From contig JAFGDQ010000105.1 in assembly GCA_016932015.1 (NCBI GenBank), forward strand, positions 1 through 37,672: a stretch of 37,672 bases of DNA, read 5' to 3'. The stretch's first letter is position 1, and every line of letters begins with the position of its first letter. The position numbers were made by a program, and so were the translations under genes. Source of the stretch: Spirochaetota bacterium (GTDB lineage: Bacteria > Spirochaetota > UBA4802 > JAFGDQ01). Below the pieces are notes generated by a model. The model worked only from the letters and a program-made list of their open reading frames with translations. It made no database searches and was not told the origin of the DNA. Shown piece after piece: positions 7,701 to 16,101 of this stretch.

Positions 7701-8332
7701 TTGAACAGACACTTGCTAAATACAACTTTGGATCTGAATGGATGAATCCGGTAAATAAAATGATTTCCGGAGTTTTGGAAGCGCAATTAATGCCGGATTC
7801 CGGTGAGTTAAGGCTGAAGGATATTCCCAATGATTTCAGGCTTAATGAGCTTGAATTCAATATGCCGCTTGATCTTATCTCCTCAGACGGGCTTGCAGGA
7901 ATTTTCAGGAATTATAATTCAGATGATTTGAACAATTTTTCTCAATTACTTGAGAGACTCGGTTTCAGGCCTCATCGCGGAATGCTTAAAGGATTTATTG
8001 ATATGATCTTTGAGCATAACGGAAGGTTCTATATAATTGACTGGAAATCAAATTATCTTGGCAGTAAATTTTCCGACTATTCTCCTGACCTCGTAAAAAA
8101 TTCGATGAAAGATAATCTGTACATACTGCAGTATTATATTTATACAGTTGCACTTAACAGAATGCTCATAAAAAGAAAACCTGACTATAATTATACAATA
8201 CATTTTGGCGGTGTTTTTTATCTTTTTGTCCGCGGTGTCGACCCCGCATATCCGGGGGCCGGAATTTTTTATGACTGTCCTTCAGAGGAGATTATTACTT
8301 CTCTTGATGCGTATTTTTCAACTAAAGGCTGA
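4742..8332 (+). CDS. recB: Exodeoxyribonuclease V beta subunit RecB
   Basis: RecB is the 3'-5' helicase and nuclease subunit of RecBCD, which processes double-strand breaks for RecA-dependent repair. At 1196 residues it has normal length. The Walker A is EASAGTGKT (residues 20-28), followed by AVTYTEAATEELR. UvrD-type motifs follow: LIDEFQDTDPVQ near 380, GDPKQSIYKFRGAD near 410, ITIHRSKGLEFPVVF near 737 and LLYVALTRA near 803. The C-terminal nuclease domain keeps its metal-binding set: H967 in GTCFHEIF, D1087 in GFIDMIF, and D1100 and K1102 in DWKSN. The stop is 9 bases before recD, so the two are an operon. No recC lies upstream; instead there is decayed accessory DNA. The ATG at 4742 has no strong Shine-Dalgarno. 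Confidence 0.96.
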   Translation: MKPQVFDLIKSPIQGTNLIEASAGTGKTYNIAGLFLRLILEKKIEIDKILAVTYTEAATEELRIRIRTRLRQALKVLLDEKADTGNDDLIEWVAANFRGNETAAWYIKDALSRFDEASICTIHGFCRRMLTENAFESNSLFDAELITDQSDLERGIVYDFWRMNFYSASGMLIQYADKINVTPSHFLSLKELYSIDPNFKVIPELERQDVSENEQAILISYKKLKAKWETSRPEVEDIIFDFEGLNRSKYRNPQNLIDEMNIYIESDNPVLIFDKFEKFTFPVIQSSLKKGFDPPEHEFFDFCSEYMQVYQRTVSVFDRYIQYIETQFFKFLKEESVIRKQKLNCMGFDDLLINMHDAIAMDPDSRLARAIRQRYSAALIDEFQDTDPVQYDIFRTIFGYGKSILFLIGDPKQSIYKFRGADIFAYINALRNIDNRYTLLKNWRSSPDLIKAVNTIFKNKEHPFVFNEIEFSEAESGRDNDSDSQVKSGTGEKSFQLWIIGKEHADQKNDTIGKSRAVSLISRSVAGEIYRLVKPGKEGRFRIKDTDLRPGHIAVLVRKKRQASIIQQELYQYNIPSVLYGSESIFRSHEAMEIERLAASVADPGDEKRFKRALATDIFAFTGKDILNLMEDENTWEQYLTRFYEYHNEWAKYGFFSMFMSLLTKENVREKLLSYADGERRMTNITHLAELMHHAETEKNLRMESLVKWIEEKRADTEDGDELQIRLETDEDAVKLITIHRSKGLEFPVVFCPFTWEGSDISPKKYFSFHDPDRDYKLTLDLERNDDNRHAAETEELAENLRLLYVALTRASYRCYLFTGKINETGTSSLSYLFHQKNENTSADLVVNLKLEAEELSYDSMVNDISKFEKLSENTIEVRSMSFQEYAGLKPDRENIDDIQCRLFSGTISRNWRISSFSALTGNHHEYYEAPDYDRADLNRQPPHTENEEEQNIFAFPKGAVTGTCFHEIFEKLDFTDYGSRNSAELVEQTLAKYNFGSEWMNPVNKMISGVLEAQLMPDSGELRLKDIPNDFRLNELEFNMPLDLISSDGLAGIFRNYNSDDLNNFSQLLERLGFRPHRGMLKGFIDMIFEHNGRFYIIDWKSNYLGSKFSDYSPDLVKNSMKDNLYILQYYIYTVALNRMLIKRKPDYNYTIHFGGVFYLFVRGVDPAYPGAGIFYDCPSEEIITSLDAYFSTKG

Positions 8333-8341
8333 GACTTCGTT

Positions 8342-10210
8342 ATGAACGAGAAGGAAAATATCATAGATAAAATTGACAGGCTTGCTCCGGGAACCTTTTC
8401 TCAGCTTGACAGGCAGTTCGCGGATTTTTTGTGTGAATTGTCTCAGAACAATGATCCGGAATTTATTCTGGGCAGCCGCCTTGTAAGCAGGTTTACCTCG
8501 GACGGGCATATCTGTCTTGATATTCCTTCAATCTCCGGGAGGAATATTTTTGAAATTCTTGAAGAAAGTCCGGATTCAGATGAAGAAAATTTATTATATA
8601 ATGAAGATGACTGGATCAGAAAAATCACGAAAAATCCGGCTGTCGGGAAACCGGGTGAATTCAAACCGCTTATTCTTGATGAGTCCGGGAGATTATATCT
8701 TTATAAATACTGGCAATATGAGCAGAAACTGGCTGAAAACATTAAGAAACGCCTTTACAATGATTTTAGCGGTATAGATTTGAATGTTTTACATGACAGT
8801 CTTTTCAGATTGTTTGATTCTGACAAGGATACTGATCAACGGAATGCATCTATCGTGGCGCTGCTCAGAAAATTCTGCGTAATTTCCGGCGGGCCGGGTA
8901 CAGGTAAAACCTCTACTGTAATTAAAATACTTATTATGCTTATAGAACAGGCCGGAATCAGAAAAGAGCATTTAAGAATAGCAATTGCCGCCCCGACAGG
9001 TAAAGCTGCAGCCAGAATAAATGAATCCATAAAAGAGGCTGTCAATTTATTAAATTATGATCAACACATATTGAAATATATTCCTGGTGAATCATTTACA
9101 ATTCACAGACTGTTAAGGTTTATTCCCGGATCACCGTATTTTTTCTATAATAATAAAAACCCTCTGCCTTATGATGTTATTGTAGTTGATGAATCATCCA
9201 TGGCGGACCTGGCATTGATATCAAAATTATTTGACGCAGTACCGCAGTCTTCCAGAATAATACTTCTGGGAGATAAGGATCAGCTTGCTTCAGTCGAAGC
9301 AGGTGCTGTTCTGGGAGATATATGCGATTTAGCGAAAAGCCGTAAATACAGTACAGAGTTCAGTAAAATACTGAAAAATATATCTGATGGCAGCCCGGAC
9401 AGGATCAGTGTAAGCGATATCTGTAATAAAACAGTGCCTGAGCTTTCGGATTCAATAGCTTTGCTTAATAAAAATTATCGTTTTAAAAAGAACAGCGGAA
9501 TAAAGGAATTAAGCAGGCTTATTAAAGCAGGAGATGCTGATTCAGTAATTGAAATTTTAAAAAGCAACAGGTTTGATGATATTTCTTTTTCGCGGAATTT
9601 GCCGGTAGATACTTTTAAATCTTTTGTTTCCGGGAAAATTGTTTCAGGGTACACTAAATTTTTGAAATCAGACAATCCGGGTGACGCAATTAGTGAATTC
9701 CGGAATTTTACGGTATTATGCGCTTTAAGAAAAGGGCAGTACGGGGTAGAGCAGATTAACAGACTTGCTGAGGAATCTTTAAAAAGAAAGGGCCTGATAT
9801 CCGCCTTCAGTCAATGGTATGAGAGAAGACCGGTTATGATAGTACGAAATGATTATAATGTAAAACTATACAATGGAGATATCGGCATTATTTTTAAAGA
9901 TGAAAATTCCGGTATGTATTTTTACATAAAATCCGGCAGTACTTTAAGAAAGATAGTTCCTATGAAGTTGCCGGAACACGAAACTGTATTTTCCATGACT
10001 GTTCATAAAAGCCAGGGCTCGGAGTTTAATAATGTACTTCTGGTGCTGCCTGAAAATCCCTTACCTCTGTTAACAAGGGAAATGCTGTACACAGCGGTAA
10101 CACGGGCAAGGGATAGTGTTGAAATCTGCGGGAGTGAATTTGTTATTCGTTATATGATTGAGAATCCGACAAACAGGATTTCGGGATTAAGAGACAGCCT
10201 GTGGAAATAG
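8342..10210 (+). CDS. recD: Exodeoxyribonuclease V alpha subunit RecD
   Basis: RecD is the 5'-3' superfamily 1B helicase motor of RecBCD. The protein is 622 residues, the usual size. The Walker A is GGPGTGKT (183-190), followed by APTGKAAARI, the Walker B region VIVVDESSMAD, the GDKDQLASVEAGAVLGD motif, and C-terminal TVHKSQGSEFN and LLTREMLYTAVTRA. The N-terminal ~150 residues are the domain that contacts the other subunits. It follows recB after 9 bases and is probably translated from the same message. The gene ends within the stem of a hairpin terminator at 10194-10236. RecD confirms a RecBCD rather than AddAB type system. Confidence 0.96.
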   Translation: MNEKENIIDKIDRLAPGTFSQLDRQFADFLCELSQNNDPEFILGSRLVSRFTSDGHICLDIPSISGRNIFEILEESPDSDEENLLYNEDDWIRKITKNPAVGKPGEFKPLILDESGRLYLYKYWQYEQKLAENIKKRLYNDFSGIDLNVLHDSLFRLFDSDKDTDQRNASIVALLRKFCVISGGPGTGKTSTVIKILIMLIEQAGIRKEHLRIAIAAPTGKAAARINESIKEAVNLLNYDQHILKYIPGESFTIHRLLRFIPGSPYFFYNNKNPLPYDVIVVDESSMADLALISKLFDAVPQSSRIILLGDKDQLASVEAGAVLGDICDLAKSRKYSTEFSKILKNISDGSPDRISVSDICNKTVPELSDSIALLNKNYRFKKNSGIKELSRLIKAGDADSVIEILKSNRFDDISFSRNLPVDTFKSFVSGKIVSGYTKFLKSDNPGDAISEFRNFTVLCALRKGQYGVEQINRLAEESLKRKGLISAFSQWYERRPVMIVRNDYNVKLYNGDIGIIFKDENSGMYFYIKSGSTLRKIVPMKLPEHETVFSMTVHKSQGSEFNNVLLVLPENPLPLLTREMLYTAVTRARDSVEICGSEFVIRYMIENPTNRISGLRDSLWK

Positions 10211-10236
10211 TCAGAATTTTTACAGGCTGTTTTTCA
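10194..10236 (+). terminator. Rho-independent terminator of recB-recD
   Basis: ACAGCCTGT at 10194-10202 pairs perfectly with ACAGGCTGT at 10222-10230, and the second arm is followed by a T run. The first arm is inside the last codons of recD. The convergent gene ending at 10220 overlaps the hairpin, so it may stop transcripts from both sides. Confidence 0.65.
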
Positions 10237-10741
10237 TTTTTCTTAGGAGATTTTCGCTGAGCTTAAGGTGATCAAGAATTTTTTTGTTTGTTACTCTGCC
10301 TTTGGTTTTAAGTATTTTTTCAGACATATTAAATTTTCTTCTTAAATGCTGAATTGAAGCGATTGTGCATTTAAACCTTTTTGCCAGCTCCCAGTCTTTA
10401 TGAATGTAATTACTGTTTTTATCTTTTTTATTCAGATTAATAAATTCCTGTAAAAGTTTGTCATCCCAGTTTTTTCTTTGGCCGTTCCCGTAATTATGTT
10501 CATAAGATCGGATGATATTCCTTTCTGTCGTACCTTCCATCTTTTTGGATTTCCAGTAAGGGTGTCTGTTTCTGAAATATTCCAGATCGGCAACATCGTA
10601 TCCTGTTTTGTCCAGCCAGTGTTTTGTAACAAATGCCTTACGGCCCTGGGGAATGTTCAGCTTTAACGATCTATTTATATAATCCTTCGGATCCTTGGAA
10701 TTAAACAGTTTTTTTTCTTCTTTTGAGAATGCGTTATTCAT
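10220..10741 (-). CDS. Unrecognised basic protein with a possible helix-turn-helix segment
   Basis: The product has 173 residues, many of them Lys, Arg and Asn, and no signal peptide or membrane segment. I do not recognise the family. Residues near 118-145 (DWELAKRFKCTIASIQHLRR) look like a helix-turn-helix of the 'scan and recognise' type. The first half has aromatic-rich pieces (EYFRNRHPYWKS) reminiscent of small DNA-binding or phage-type proteins. The ATG at 10741 follows AAGGAG (on the minus strand) at good spacing. It faces recD, with overlapping 3' signals. A DNA-binding role is only a suggestion. Confidence 0.7.
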   Translation of the reverse strand: MNNAFSKEEKKLFNSKDPKDYINRSLKLNIPQGRKAFVTKHWLDKTGYDVADLEYFRNRHPYWKSKKMEGTTERNIIRSYEHNYGNGQRKNWDDKLLQEFINLNKKDKNSNYIHKDWELAKRFKCTIASIQHLRRKFNMSEKILKTKGRVTNKKILDHLKLSENLLRKMKNSL

Positions 10742-10976
10742 AACAACTCCTTACAAATAATATAGTGATATCAGATAAGGAAATGCGACCGGAAAATTTA
10801 CGGGATGCAATTTGTAATATTTTTTAATAGCATATTTGTATAAAAAATACAAGTATTAAATTAGTAAAGAGTCAATTTTTATTTAAATGATAAGGAAGAT
10901 AATTAGAACAGATAATTTTTTATAGGTTAATAAAATTGAAAAAATATGTATTCATGCGGGAAATGTCAAGAAAATA

Positions 10977-11531
10977 TTATAATAAATGTTCAAAAAGTAT
11001 TTTTATGCCTATGATTATAAGCAGAATTCCGCCTAAAATTTCTGCTTTATTGCTAACTTTCGACAGGTTTTTACCTATAGTTATTCCTGTAATTGAAAAC
11101 AATGAACAGATAACTCCTATAATAATACCTGGTAAAAGTATCGGCCTGTTAAGCACACCTATTGAAAGGCCTACAGCAAGAGCATCTATGCTTGTTGCAA
11201 CGGCAAGAACTATTAGTCTTATTCCTCTGGACGGATCTTTTCTGCTTTCTTCTGCCTTCTTTGAGAATGCTTCGTAAATCATTCTGGAACCAATAAAGAA
11301 AAGCAGTCCGAATGCGATCCAGTGATCATAGTCTTTAATGTAATCTTCGACATAAGCTCCGATAAAGTATCCTATAACAGGCATCATAAACTGAAAAAGG
11401 CCGAAATGAAAAGACAGTCTGAAATATTGCCTGAAATCCGGATTTTTTATTATCATTCCCGCTGAAATAGATACGGAAAATGCGTCCATTGCAAGTGCAA
11501 TTGCTATTATTATGACAGAAAGAAAGTCCAT
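10977..11531 (-). CDS. mntP: Manganese efflux pump MntP
   Basis: A six-helix inner-membrane protein of 184 residues, the normal length for the MntP (DUF204) family, which exports Mn(II). The two family repeats each carry the conserved acidic motif: AMDAFSVSISAG in helix 1 and TSIDALAVGLSIG in helix 4. A cytoplasmic loop with FSKKAEESRKDPSRG joins the halves. A GGGGA lies upstream of the ATG at 11531. In many bacteria mntP is governed by a yybP-ykoY riboswitch or by MntR; I see no such aptamer in the upstream 260 bases. It is divergent from the phosphodiesterase gene. Confidence 0.93.
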   Translation of the reverse strand: MDFLSVIIIAIALAMDAFSVSISAGMIIKNPDFRQYFRLSFHFGLFQFMMPVIGYFIGAYVEDYIKDYDHWIAFGLLFFIGSRMIYEAFSKKAEESRKDPSRGIRLIVLAVATSIDALAVGLSIGVLNRPILLPGIIIGVICSLFSITGITIGKNLSKVSNKAEILGGILLIIIGIKILFEHLL

Positions 11532-11795
11532 ATAATTTTTGAATTCCCCTGAATAGTATTGTGCTTTTAGTCAAATGTGTTGACATTTTATTATTTTTGT
11601 AAAACTTTTGTATTTTTTCGAATCATACTATAATAAAGTTATGAATATATATTCAATTATTTTTATCAAATTCGTAATTATTCTTTCTTGTGAAATAGAT
11701 TTAGCTCATAGATTGATAACTGCTGAATAGTTACTTAAATTCCTTATTAAAATTATTTAACAGAATAAAGTTAATAATAGAGAAAAAACAATATA

Positions 11796-12326
11796 ATGAA
11801 AATAGGAGTTATATCAGATACACATATCTCAGCTAATAACGGCAATAATTATTCAATAACACGAAATGTGATTACACCTGAATCTTTGTGCAGTTCGCTT
11901 GTACCGTATTTCAGTGATGTAAAAGCAATACTTCATGCGGGTGATATTACAGATATTTCGCTGATTGATTCTCTTAATAAATTCGCTACAGTATATGCAG
12001 TAGCCGGAAATTCCGATTCGGAAACAATACACAGGCAATTGGGCGAGGAAAAGGTTATAGAGTTGAGAGGTTTTAAAATTGGCCTCATTCACGGCTGGGG
12101 GGGCGTCGAAGGCCTTTCATATAAGGTTCGGCGCAGGTTTGATGATGTAAATCCGGACTGTATTGTATTCGGACATTCTCATTATCCATATGATAGAATT
12201 GAAGATGATGTTTTAATGTTCAATCCGGGCAGCCCCACTGAAAAACGTCATGCTCAATCCAGGAGTATCGGAATTTTGCATATTGATGATAATGCTATAT
12301 GGGGCGAACATATATTTCTGGATTGA
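11796..12326 (+). CDS. YfcE/MJ0936-family metallophosphodiesterase
   Basis: A cytosolic calcineurin-like phosphoesterase of 176 residues. All metal-binding motifs of the YfcE/MJ0936 family are present: SDTH (7-10), HAGDI (48-52), AGNSDS (70-75), GLIHGWG near 100 and GHSHYP near 128, with FNPGSPTEKR afterwards. Members hydrolyse phosphodiester model substrates; the natural substrate is generally unknown. The gene is monocistronic, divergent from mntP and convergent with the phosphohexomutase gene. A candidate -10 TATAAT lies at 11629-11634, about 160 bases before the start. Confidence 0.88.
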   Translation: MKIGVISDTHISANNGNNYSITRNVITPESLCSSLVPYFSDVKAILHAGDITDISLIDSLNKFATVYAVAGNSDSETIHRQLGEEKVIELRGFKIGLIHGWGGVEGLSYKVRRRFDDVNPDCIVFGHSHYPYDRIEDDVLMFNPGSPTEKRHAQSRSIGILHIDDNAIWGEHIFLD

Positions 12327-12399
12327 TTCGATGTATTTAATCCTGAAGTTCCTGAATTTTTAATCCCGCTATAATATGATTGTTGAATGATTTATTCTT

Positions 12400-14151
12400 T
12401 TATATTCTATCCAGCTTTTTAACCAAATCTTCTTTAAAGTGCGCGATTTTTTCTTTTAATTCTTTTGTTTTTTCTTCAATATTTCCGGAATTAACTTTCT
12501 CGTTTACACTGAAATAAAATTTAATCTTGGGTTCAGTACCGGACGGCCTCATTGTAATTTTTGAGCCGTCTGAAAGAAAAAACTGAAGTACATTGGATTT
12601 CGGTAAGTCTTTAACAGGACTCTCAGCACCTGATTTAGTATCTTTTGCAGTAAGAGAATTTATATCTGCAATCCTGATAATATCAACACCGGAAAATTCC
12701 GCGGGGGGATTTTTTCTGAATTCGCTCATTATCTTTTTTATCTGTTCCATGCCGTCAATTCCCTTGAGTGTAAGAGAATGCAGATCTTCAAGATAGAGTT
12801 TATAATTGATATAAATCCTGTTTAAAAATTCATATAAGGTGGTTCCTCTGGAGGCAAGATAGTCAGCCATTTCTGCAAAGAAATAGCAGGCGCTTACAGC
12901 ATCCTTATCTCTTACGAAGTCGACAGGCAGATAACCGTAGCTTTCCTCTCCGCCGAAGACAAATTTATTCGAGCCTGAATTATCATAGGATTTCATTTTA
13001 TCGGCAATCCATTTAAATCCTGTAAGCACGTCCTCTATTTTACAGTCAAAGCTTTCGGCAATCTCTCTCTGTAATTCAGTTGTTACAATAGTTTTAACAA
13101 TCGCAGCATTTGCAGGCAGCTTATTCTCCTCTTTCATTCTTGAAAGCAGATAATATTCAAGCATAGTGCCTATCTGATTGCCGTTTATCAGAATATAATT
13201 TCCCTTGTTATCCTTAAAACCGACCCCCATCCTGTCAGCATCCGGATCTGTTGCCATCAAAATGTCCGCGTCAAGCTCTGCAGCAAGGTCAAGCCCGAGC
13301 TGCATTGCATCTTTTTCTTCGGGGTTCGGATATTTTACAGTAGGAAAATTTCCGTCCGGTCTGGCCTGTTCTGATACAATCGAGACATTCCTGAATCCGA
13401 AATGATTCAGAAGCTCGGGAATTATTTTGTATCCTGTTCCGTGAAGGGGAGAGTAAACGATTTTGATATCTGAATCCGATTTTTTTCTGAGAGCAGTCTG
13501 TTCAAGTTTGCCTGTATAGACATCAATTACATCTTTGCCGACTATTTTAATAAGACCCTGCTTAACCGCACTATTGTAATCAGTTTTATCTATAGAAGAA
13601 ATCGATTCGATTTTTTTAACTTCTTCTATTATTTCTTCGTCTACCGGAGAAATAACCTGTCCGCCATCCTCCCAGTATACTTTATATCCATTGTACTCCG
13701 GAGGATTGTGACTTGCTGTAATAACAATTCCTGATGCAGTACCTAAATGCCTTATTGCAAATGAACAGATTGGGGTTGGTGTAATATCTTCGAACAGGTA
13801 CACTTTAATGCCGTTGCCTGCCAGTATGGACGCTGCTTCAACAGCAAATTCATTCGATCTGTTTCTTGAGTCACACGCAATAACAACGCCTTTATCCGAT
13901 TTATTTTTATTTCTAATATAATTGGCAAGGCCCTGTGTAGCCATTCCAACCGTATATATGTTTATCCTGTTTGTGCCGGCACCCATAATTCCTCTTAAGC
14001 CGCCGGTACCGAATTCAAGATTAGTATAGAACCTGTCTTTAAGATCTTTATCGTTTTCCTGTTTAATTAATTCTTTTATTTCATCTATTGTTTCCTTATT
14101 AAAAGGCGGTTTGGTCCAGTCATCGATTCGTTTCTGAATGTCGGCTTCCAT
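12400..14151 (-). CDS. pgcA: Alpha-D-phosphohexomutase (phosphoglucomutase/phosphomannomutase)
   Basis: Interconverts hexose 1- and 6-phosphates, feeding glycogen, cell-wall and lipopolysaccharide sugar synthesis. At 583 residues it matches the PgcA-type, longer bacterial phosphoglucomutases. The four active-site loops are visible: GTGGLRG near the N-terminus; the phosphoserine loop TASHNPPEYNG near 143-153; the metal loop DPDADRMG; the sugar loop GGEESYG; and the phosphate-binding loop RPSGTEPKIKFY near the C-terminus. An upstream GGAGG fits the ATG at 14151. It is divergent from tilS. The choice between gluco- and mannomutase specificity cannot be made from sequence by eye, so the symbol is tentative. 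Confidence 0.9.
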   Translation of the reverse strand: MEADIQKRIDDWTKPPFNKETIDEIKELIKQENDKDLKDRFYTNLEFGTGGLRGIMGAGTNRINIYTVGMATQGLANYIRNKNKSDKGVVIACDSRNRSNEFAVEAASILAGNGIKVYLFEDITPTPICSFAIRHLGTASGIVITASHNPPEYNGYKVYWEDGGQVISPVDEEIIEEVKKIESISSIDKTDYNSAVKQGLIKIVGKDVIDVYTGKLEQTALRKKSDSDIKIVYSPLHGTGYKIIPELLNHFGFRNVSIVSEQARPDGNFPTVKYPNPEEKDAMQLGLDLAAELDADILMATDPDADRMGVGFKDNKGNYILINGNQIGTMLEYYLLSRMKEENKLPANAAIVKTIVTTELQREIAESFDCKIEDVLTGFKWIADKMKSYDNSGSNKFVFGGEESYGYLPVDFVRDKDAVSACYFFAEMADYLASRGTTLYEFLNRIYINYKLYLEDLHSLTLKGIDGMEQIKKIMSEFRKNPPAEFSGVDIIRIADINSLTAKDTKSGAESPVKDLPKSNVLQFFLSDGSKITMRPSGTEPKIKFYFSVNEKVNSGNIEEKTKELKEKIAHFKEDLVKKLDRI

Positions 14152-14218
14152 CTGATATGCAATCCTCCTGTTATTTTTGAGTCAGGTCTGTTTTTTTATT
14201 AGACGAATGTTTTAGATT

Positions 14219-14233
14219 CGGGGCCGCCCCCCG
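14219..14233. repeat. G/C-only hairpin between divergent genes
   Basis: CGGGG, loop CCGCC, CCCCG: a perfect 5-bp stem in otherwise AT-rich sequence, located in the promoter gap between the phosphohexomutase and tilS genes. It lacks a T-tract. Function is unknown. Confidence 0.4.
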
Positions 14234-14379
14234 TGAGATTTTATTTTATGGCCTGAATATTTCATTAGTCAATCCTTTTATCAAAATGCATTTATTCGCA
14301 TACTGCCTTAAATATCCGGAGAAGAGTTAGCCTTAAAATTAAATTGACTTATAAATTCAGTTGATGATCCTGAATCAGA

Positions 14380-15801
14380 ATGAAAAATAAAAATATTTAT
14401 AACAGAACCTTTGAATATATCACTGAAAATAATCTGATCTCTGAGCGCGACAGGGTGCTGCTTTCCATGTCCGCAGGCAAAGATTCTATGGCATTGCTCG
14501 ATATATTTCAAAATTTAAAGGAAAAGTTTTCAATTGAATTAGGGATTTTTCATCTTAATCATATGATGCGCGGGGAAGAATCCGATCAGGATGAGAAATT
14601 ACTCCTTGAAACCGCAGAGAACAATCAAATAGAAATTTTTATCCGTAATTTTGATTTTAAGACAAATAAGAATAAATCGTATTCCTTTGAGGAACACGCA
14701 AGAATAATCAGATACCGGTTTCTTAAGGATATCTGCGCGCAGAATAACTTTCATAAAATTGCTACTGCTCATAACAAAGATGATAATGTTGAAACAATTC
14801 TGATGAGAATTTTTTCCGGAACAGGAATTCACGGGCTTGCAGGAATTGACTGCAGAAGGGACAATATCATAAGGCCTCTTCTTTTTCTTTCTTCAGAGGA
14901 AATCTATGAACATTTGAAAATCAGGAATATCAAATGGAGAGAGGATTCTTCAAATAAAGACGATAAATATTTGCGTAATTATCTTCGTAATTCGGTAATT
15001 CCGGTTATTAAAAGCAGATTTGAAAGTTCAAATGAATCAATTCTTACTCTTTCTGCCATTGCCAGGGAGAGTATTGAAATAATAAATGAACTATTAAATG
15101 AGAAACAGGGTCAACTATATACACTTGAAAATAAAGAGATTATTATTGAAACTGAAAGATATATTAATAATAAAAAATTATTTAAATATATAATGATAAA
15201 AGTTTTAAAAGATAATTTTAAAGAGTTTGTATCTGAAAAGATACTGGAGGAAATATATAAAAATACGATTACTGTCTGCACAAATGGCCTGTTATACCGG
15301 AATCCGAATATAATAATTAAAAAAACAATCAGAAACGGTAAAAAGGTTATTGTAATTTCAAGATATTTTAATTATAATTGTACTAAATCGGACTGGGAAT
15401 ATAGTATTAAAGTAACAGATAAAGATACTTATGATTTATTTGTAAAAGAGATTAATAAGAATTTTGAATTTGAGATAGCTGATCATGCTTTTTTTCTTAA
15501 AAATAAGGAATCGGAAAATATAATATTTACTGATTTTAATGATTGTTATAAAAATATCACTATCAGGAACAGACGTAAAGGCGACAGAATTCAACTCGAA
15601 TATGGTCATAAAAAAATAAAGGATTTAATGATAGATAATAAACTTGATAAATACCATAAAGAGTCTGTTCCTCTTCTTCTGCTGAATGCTCAAATTGCCG
15701 CTTATATGCCGGGCGTAATTGATATTCAGGCAAATAACAGGGTAGCTGCTGATTTTCATGTAAGGGACACATCAAAAAAAGTACTTGCTATACATTTTTA
15801 A
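14380..15801 (+). CDS. tilS: tRNA(Ile)-lysidine synthetase TilS
   Basis: Modifies C34 of the CAU-anticodon tRNA-Ile to lysidine, allowing it to read AUA; it is normally essential. The 473-residue protein has the N-type ATP pyrophosphatase fold with PP-loop SAGKDS at 31-36, then HLNHMMRGEESDQDE, the segment HNKDDNVETILMRIFSGTG, and RPLLFLSSEEI with LRNYLRN typical of TilS. A C-terminal TilS_C domain ends the protein (RNRRKGDRI, VPLLLLNAQIAAYMPGV). The PP-loop has Ala where the common form is SGG. It lies upstream of ftsH as in many bacteria, but with a 300-base gap and probable terminator, and no hpt gene between. Confidence 0.92.
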   Translation: MKNKNIYNRTFEYITENNLISERDRVLLSMSAGKDSMALLDIFQNLKEKFSIELGIFHLNHMMRGEESDQDEKLLLETAENNQIEIFIRNFDFKTNKNKSYSFEEHARIIRYRFLKDICAQNNFHKIATAHNKDDNVETILMRIFSGTGIHGLAGIDCRRDNIIRPLLFLSSEEIYEHLKIRNIKWREDSSNKDDKYLRNYLRNSVIPVIKSRFESSNESILTLSAIARESIEIINELLNEKQGQLYTLENKEIIIETERYINNKKLFKYIMIKVLKDNFKEFVSEKILEEIYKNTITVCTNGLLYRNPNIIIKKTIRNGKKVIVISRYFNYNCTKSDWEYSIKVTDKDTYDLFVKEINKNFEFEIADHAFFLKNKESENIIFTDFNDCYKNITIRNRRKGDRIQLEYGHKKIKDLMIDNKLDKYHKESVPLLLLNAQIAAYMPGVIDIQANNRVAADFHVRDTSKKVLAIHF

Positions 15802-15885
15802 TTATATGAAACACGTGATACTGTTATTTCAGCCTGCAGATTAGTTTTTATTCCATTGTTATTGTTTATTAAGTCTCGTCTTTTC

Positions 15886-15913
15886 AAAACACTCGCAAAT
15901 TGGAGTATTTTTT
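15886..15913 (+). terminator. Probable terminator after tilS
   Basis: AAAACACTC (15886-15894) pairs with GAGTATTTT (15903-15911) with one mismatch across an 8-base loop, followed by more T residues. It lies 85 bases past the tilS stop. Confidence 0.45.
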
Positions 15914-15929
15914 GTTTTATTAATGCAGG

Positions 15930-16002
15930 ACAGGCTAATTATTGTAAAAATTTCATAAAGTGAATGATTATTCAAAGTTTGGATCAAACTTTGAAAGCCT
16001 GT
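15930..16002. promoter_or_regulatory. Nested inverted repeats upstream of ftsH
   Basis: An outer pair ACAGGCT (15930-15936) and AGCCTGT (15996-16002) encloses a perfect 11-bp inverted repeat, TTCAAAGTTTG at 15971-15981 and CAAACTTTGAA at 15985-15995, with only GAT between. No T-tract follows. It could be an operator for a dimeric regulator or a structured 5' leader for ftsH, whose start is 100 bases downstream. The remaining ~300 bases between tilS and ftsH show only a possible terminator and no gene. Confidence 0.5.
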
Positions 16003-16101
16003 TAAATAATCTAATTCTCATGTTTTGTTAATATTCAGGTCTGATGACAGATAATTCACACAAATTAAATAATAGAGGAAAATTTTTTAGGAGCAAATAT
16101 A

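Noticed and set aside
11532..11795. yybP-ykoY manganese riboswitch upstream of mntP
   Set aside because: No characteristic paired G/C-rich aptamer helices are seen in this AT-rich gap.
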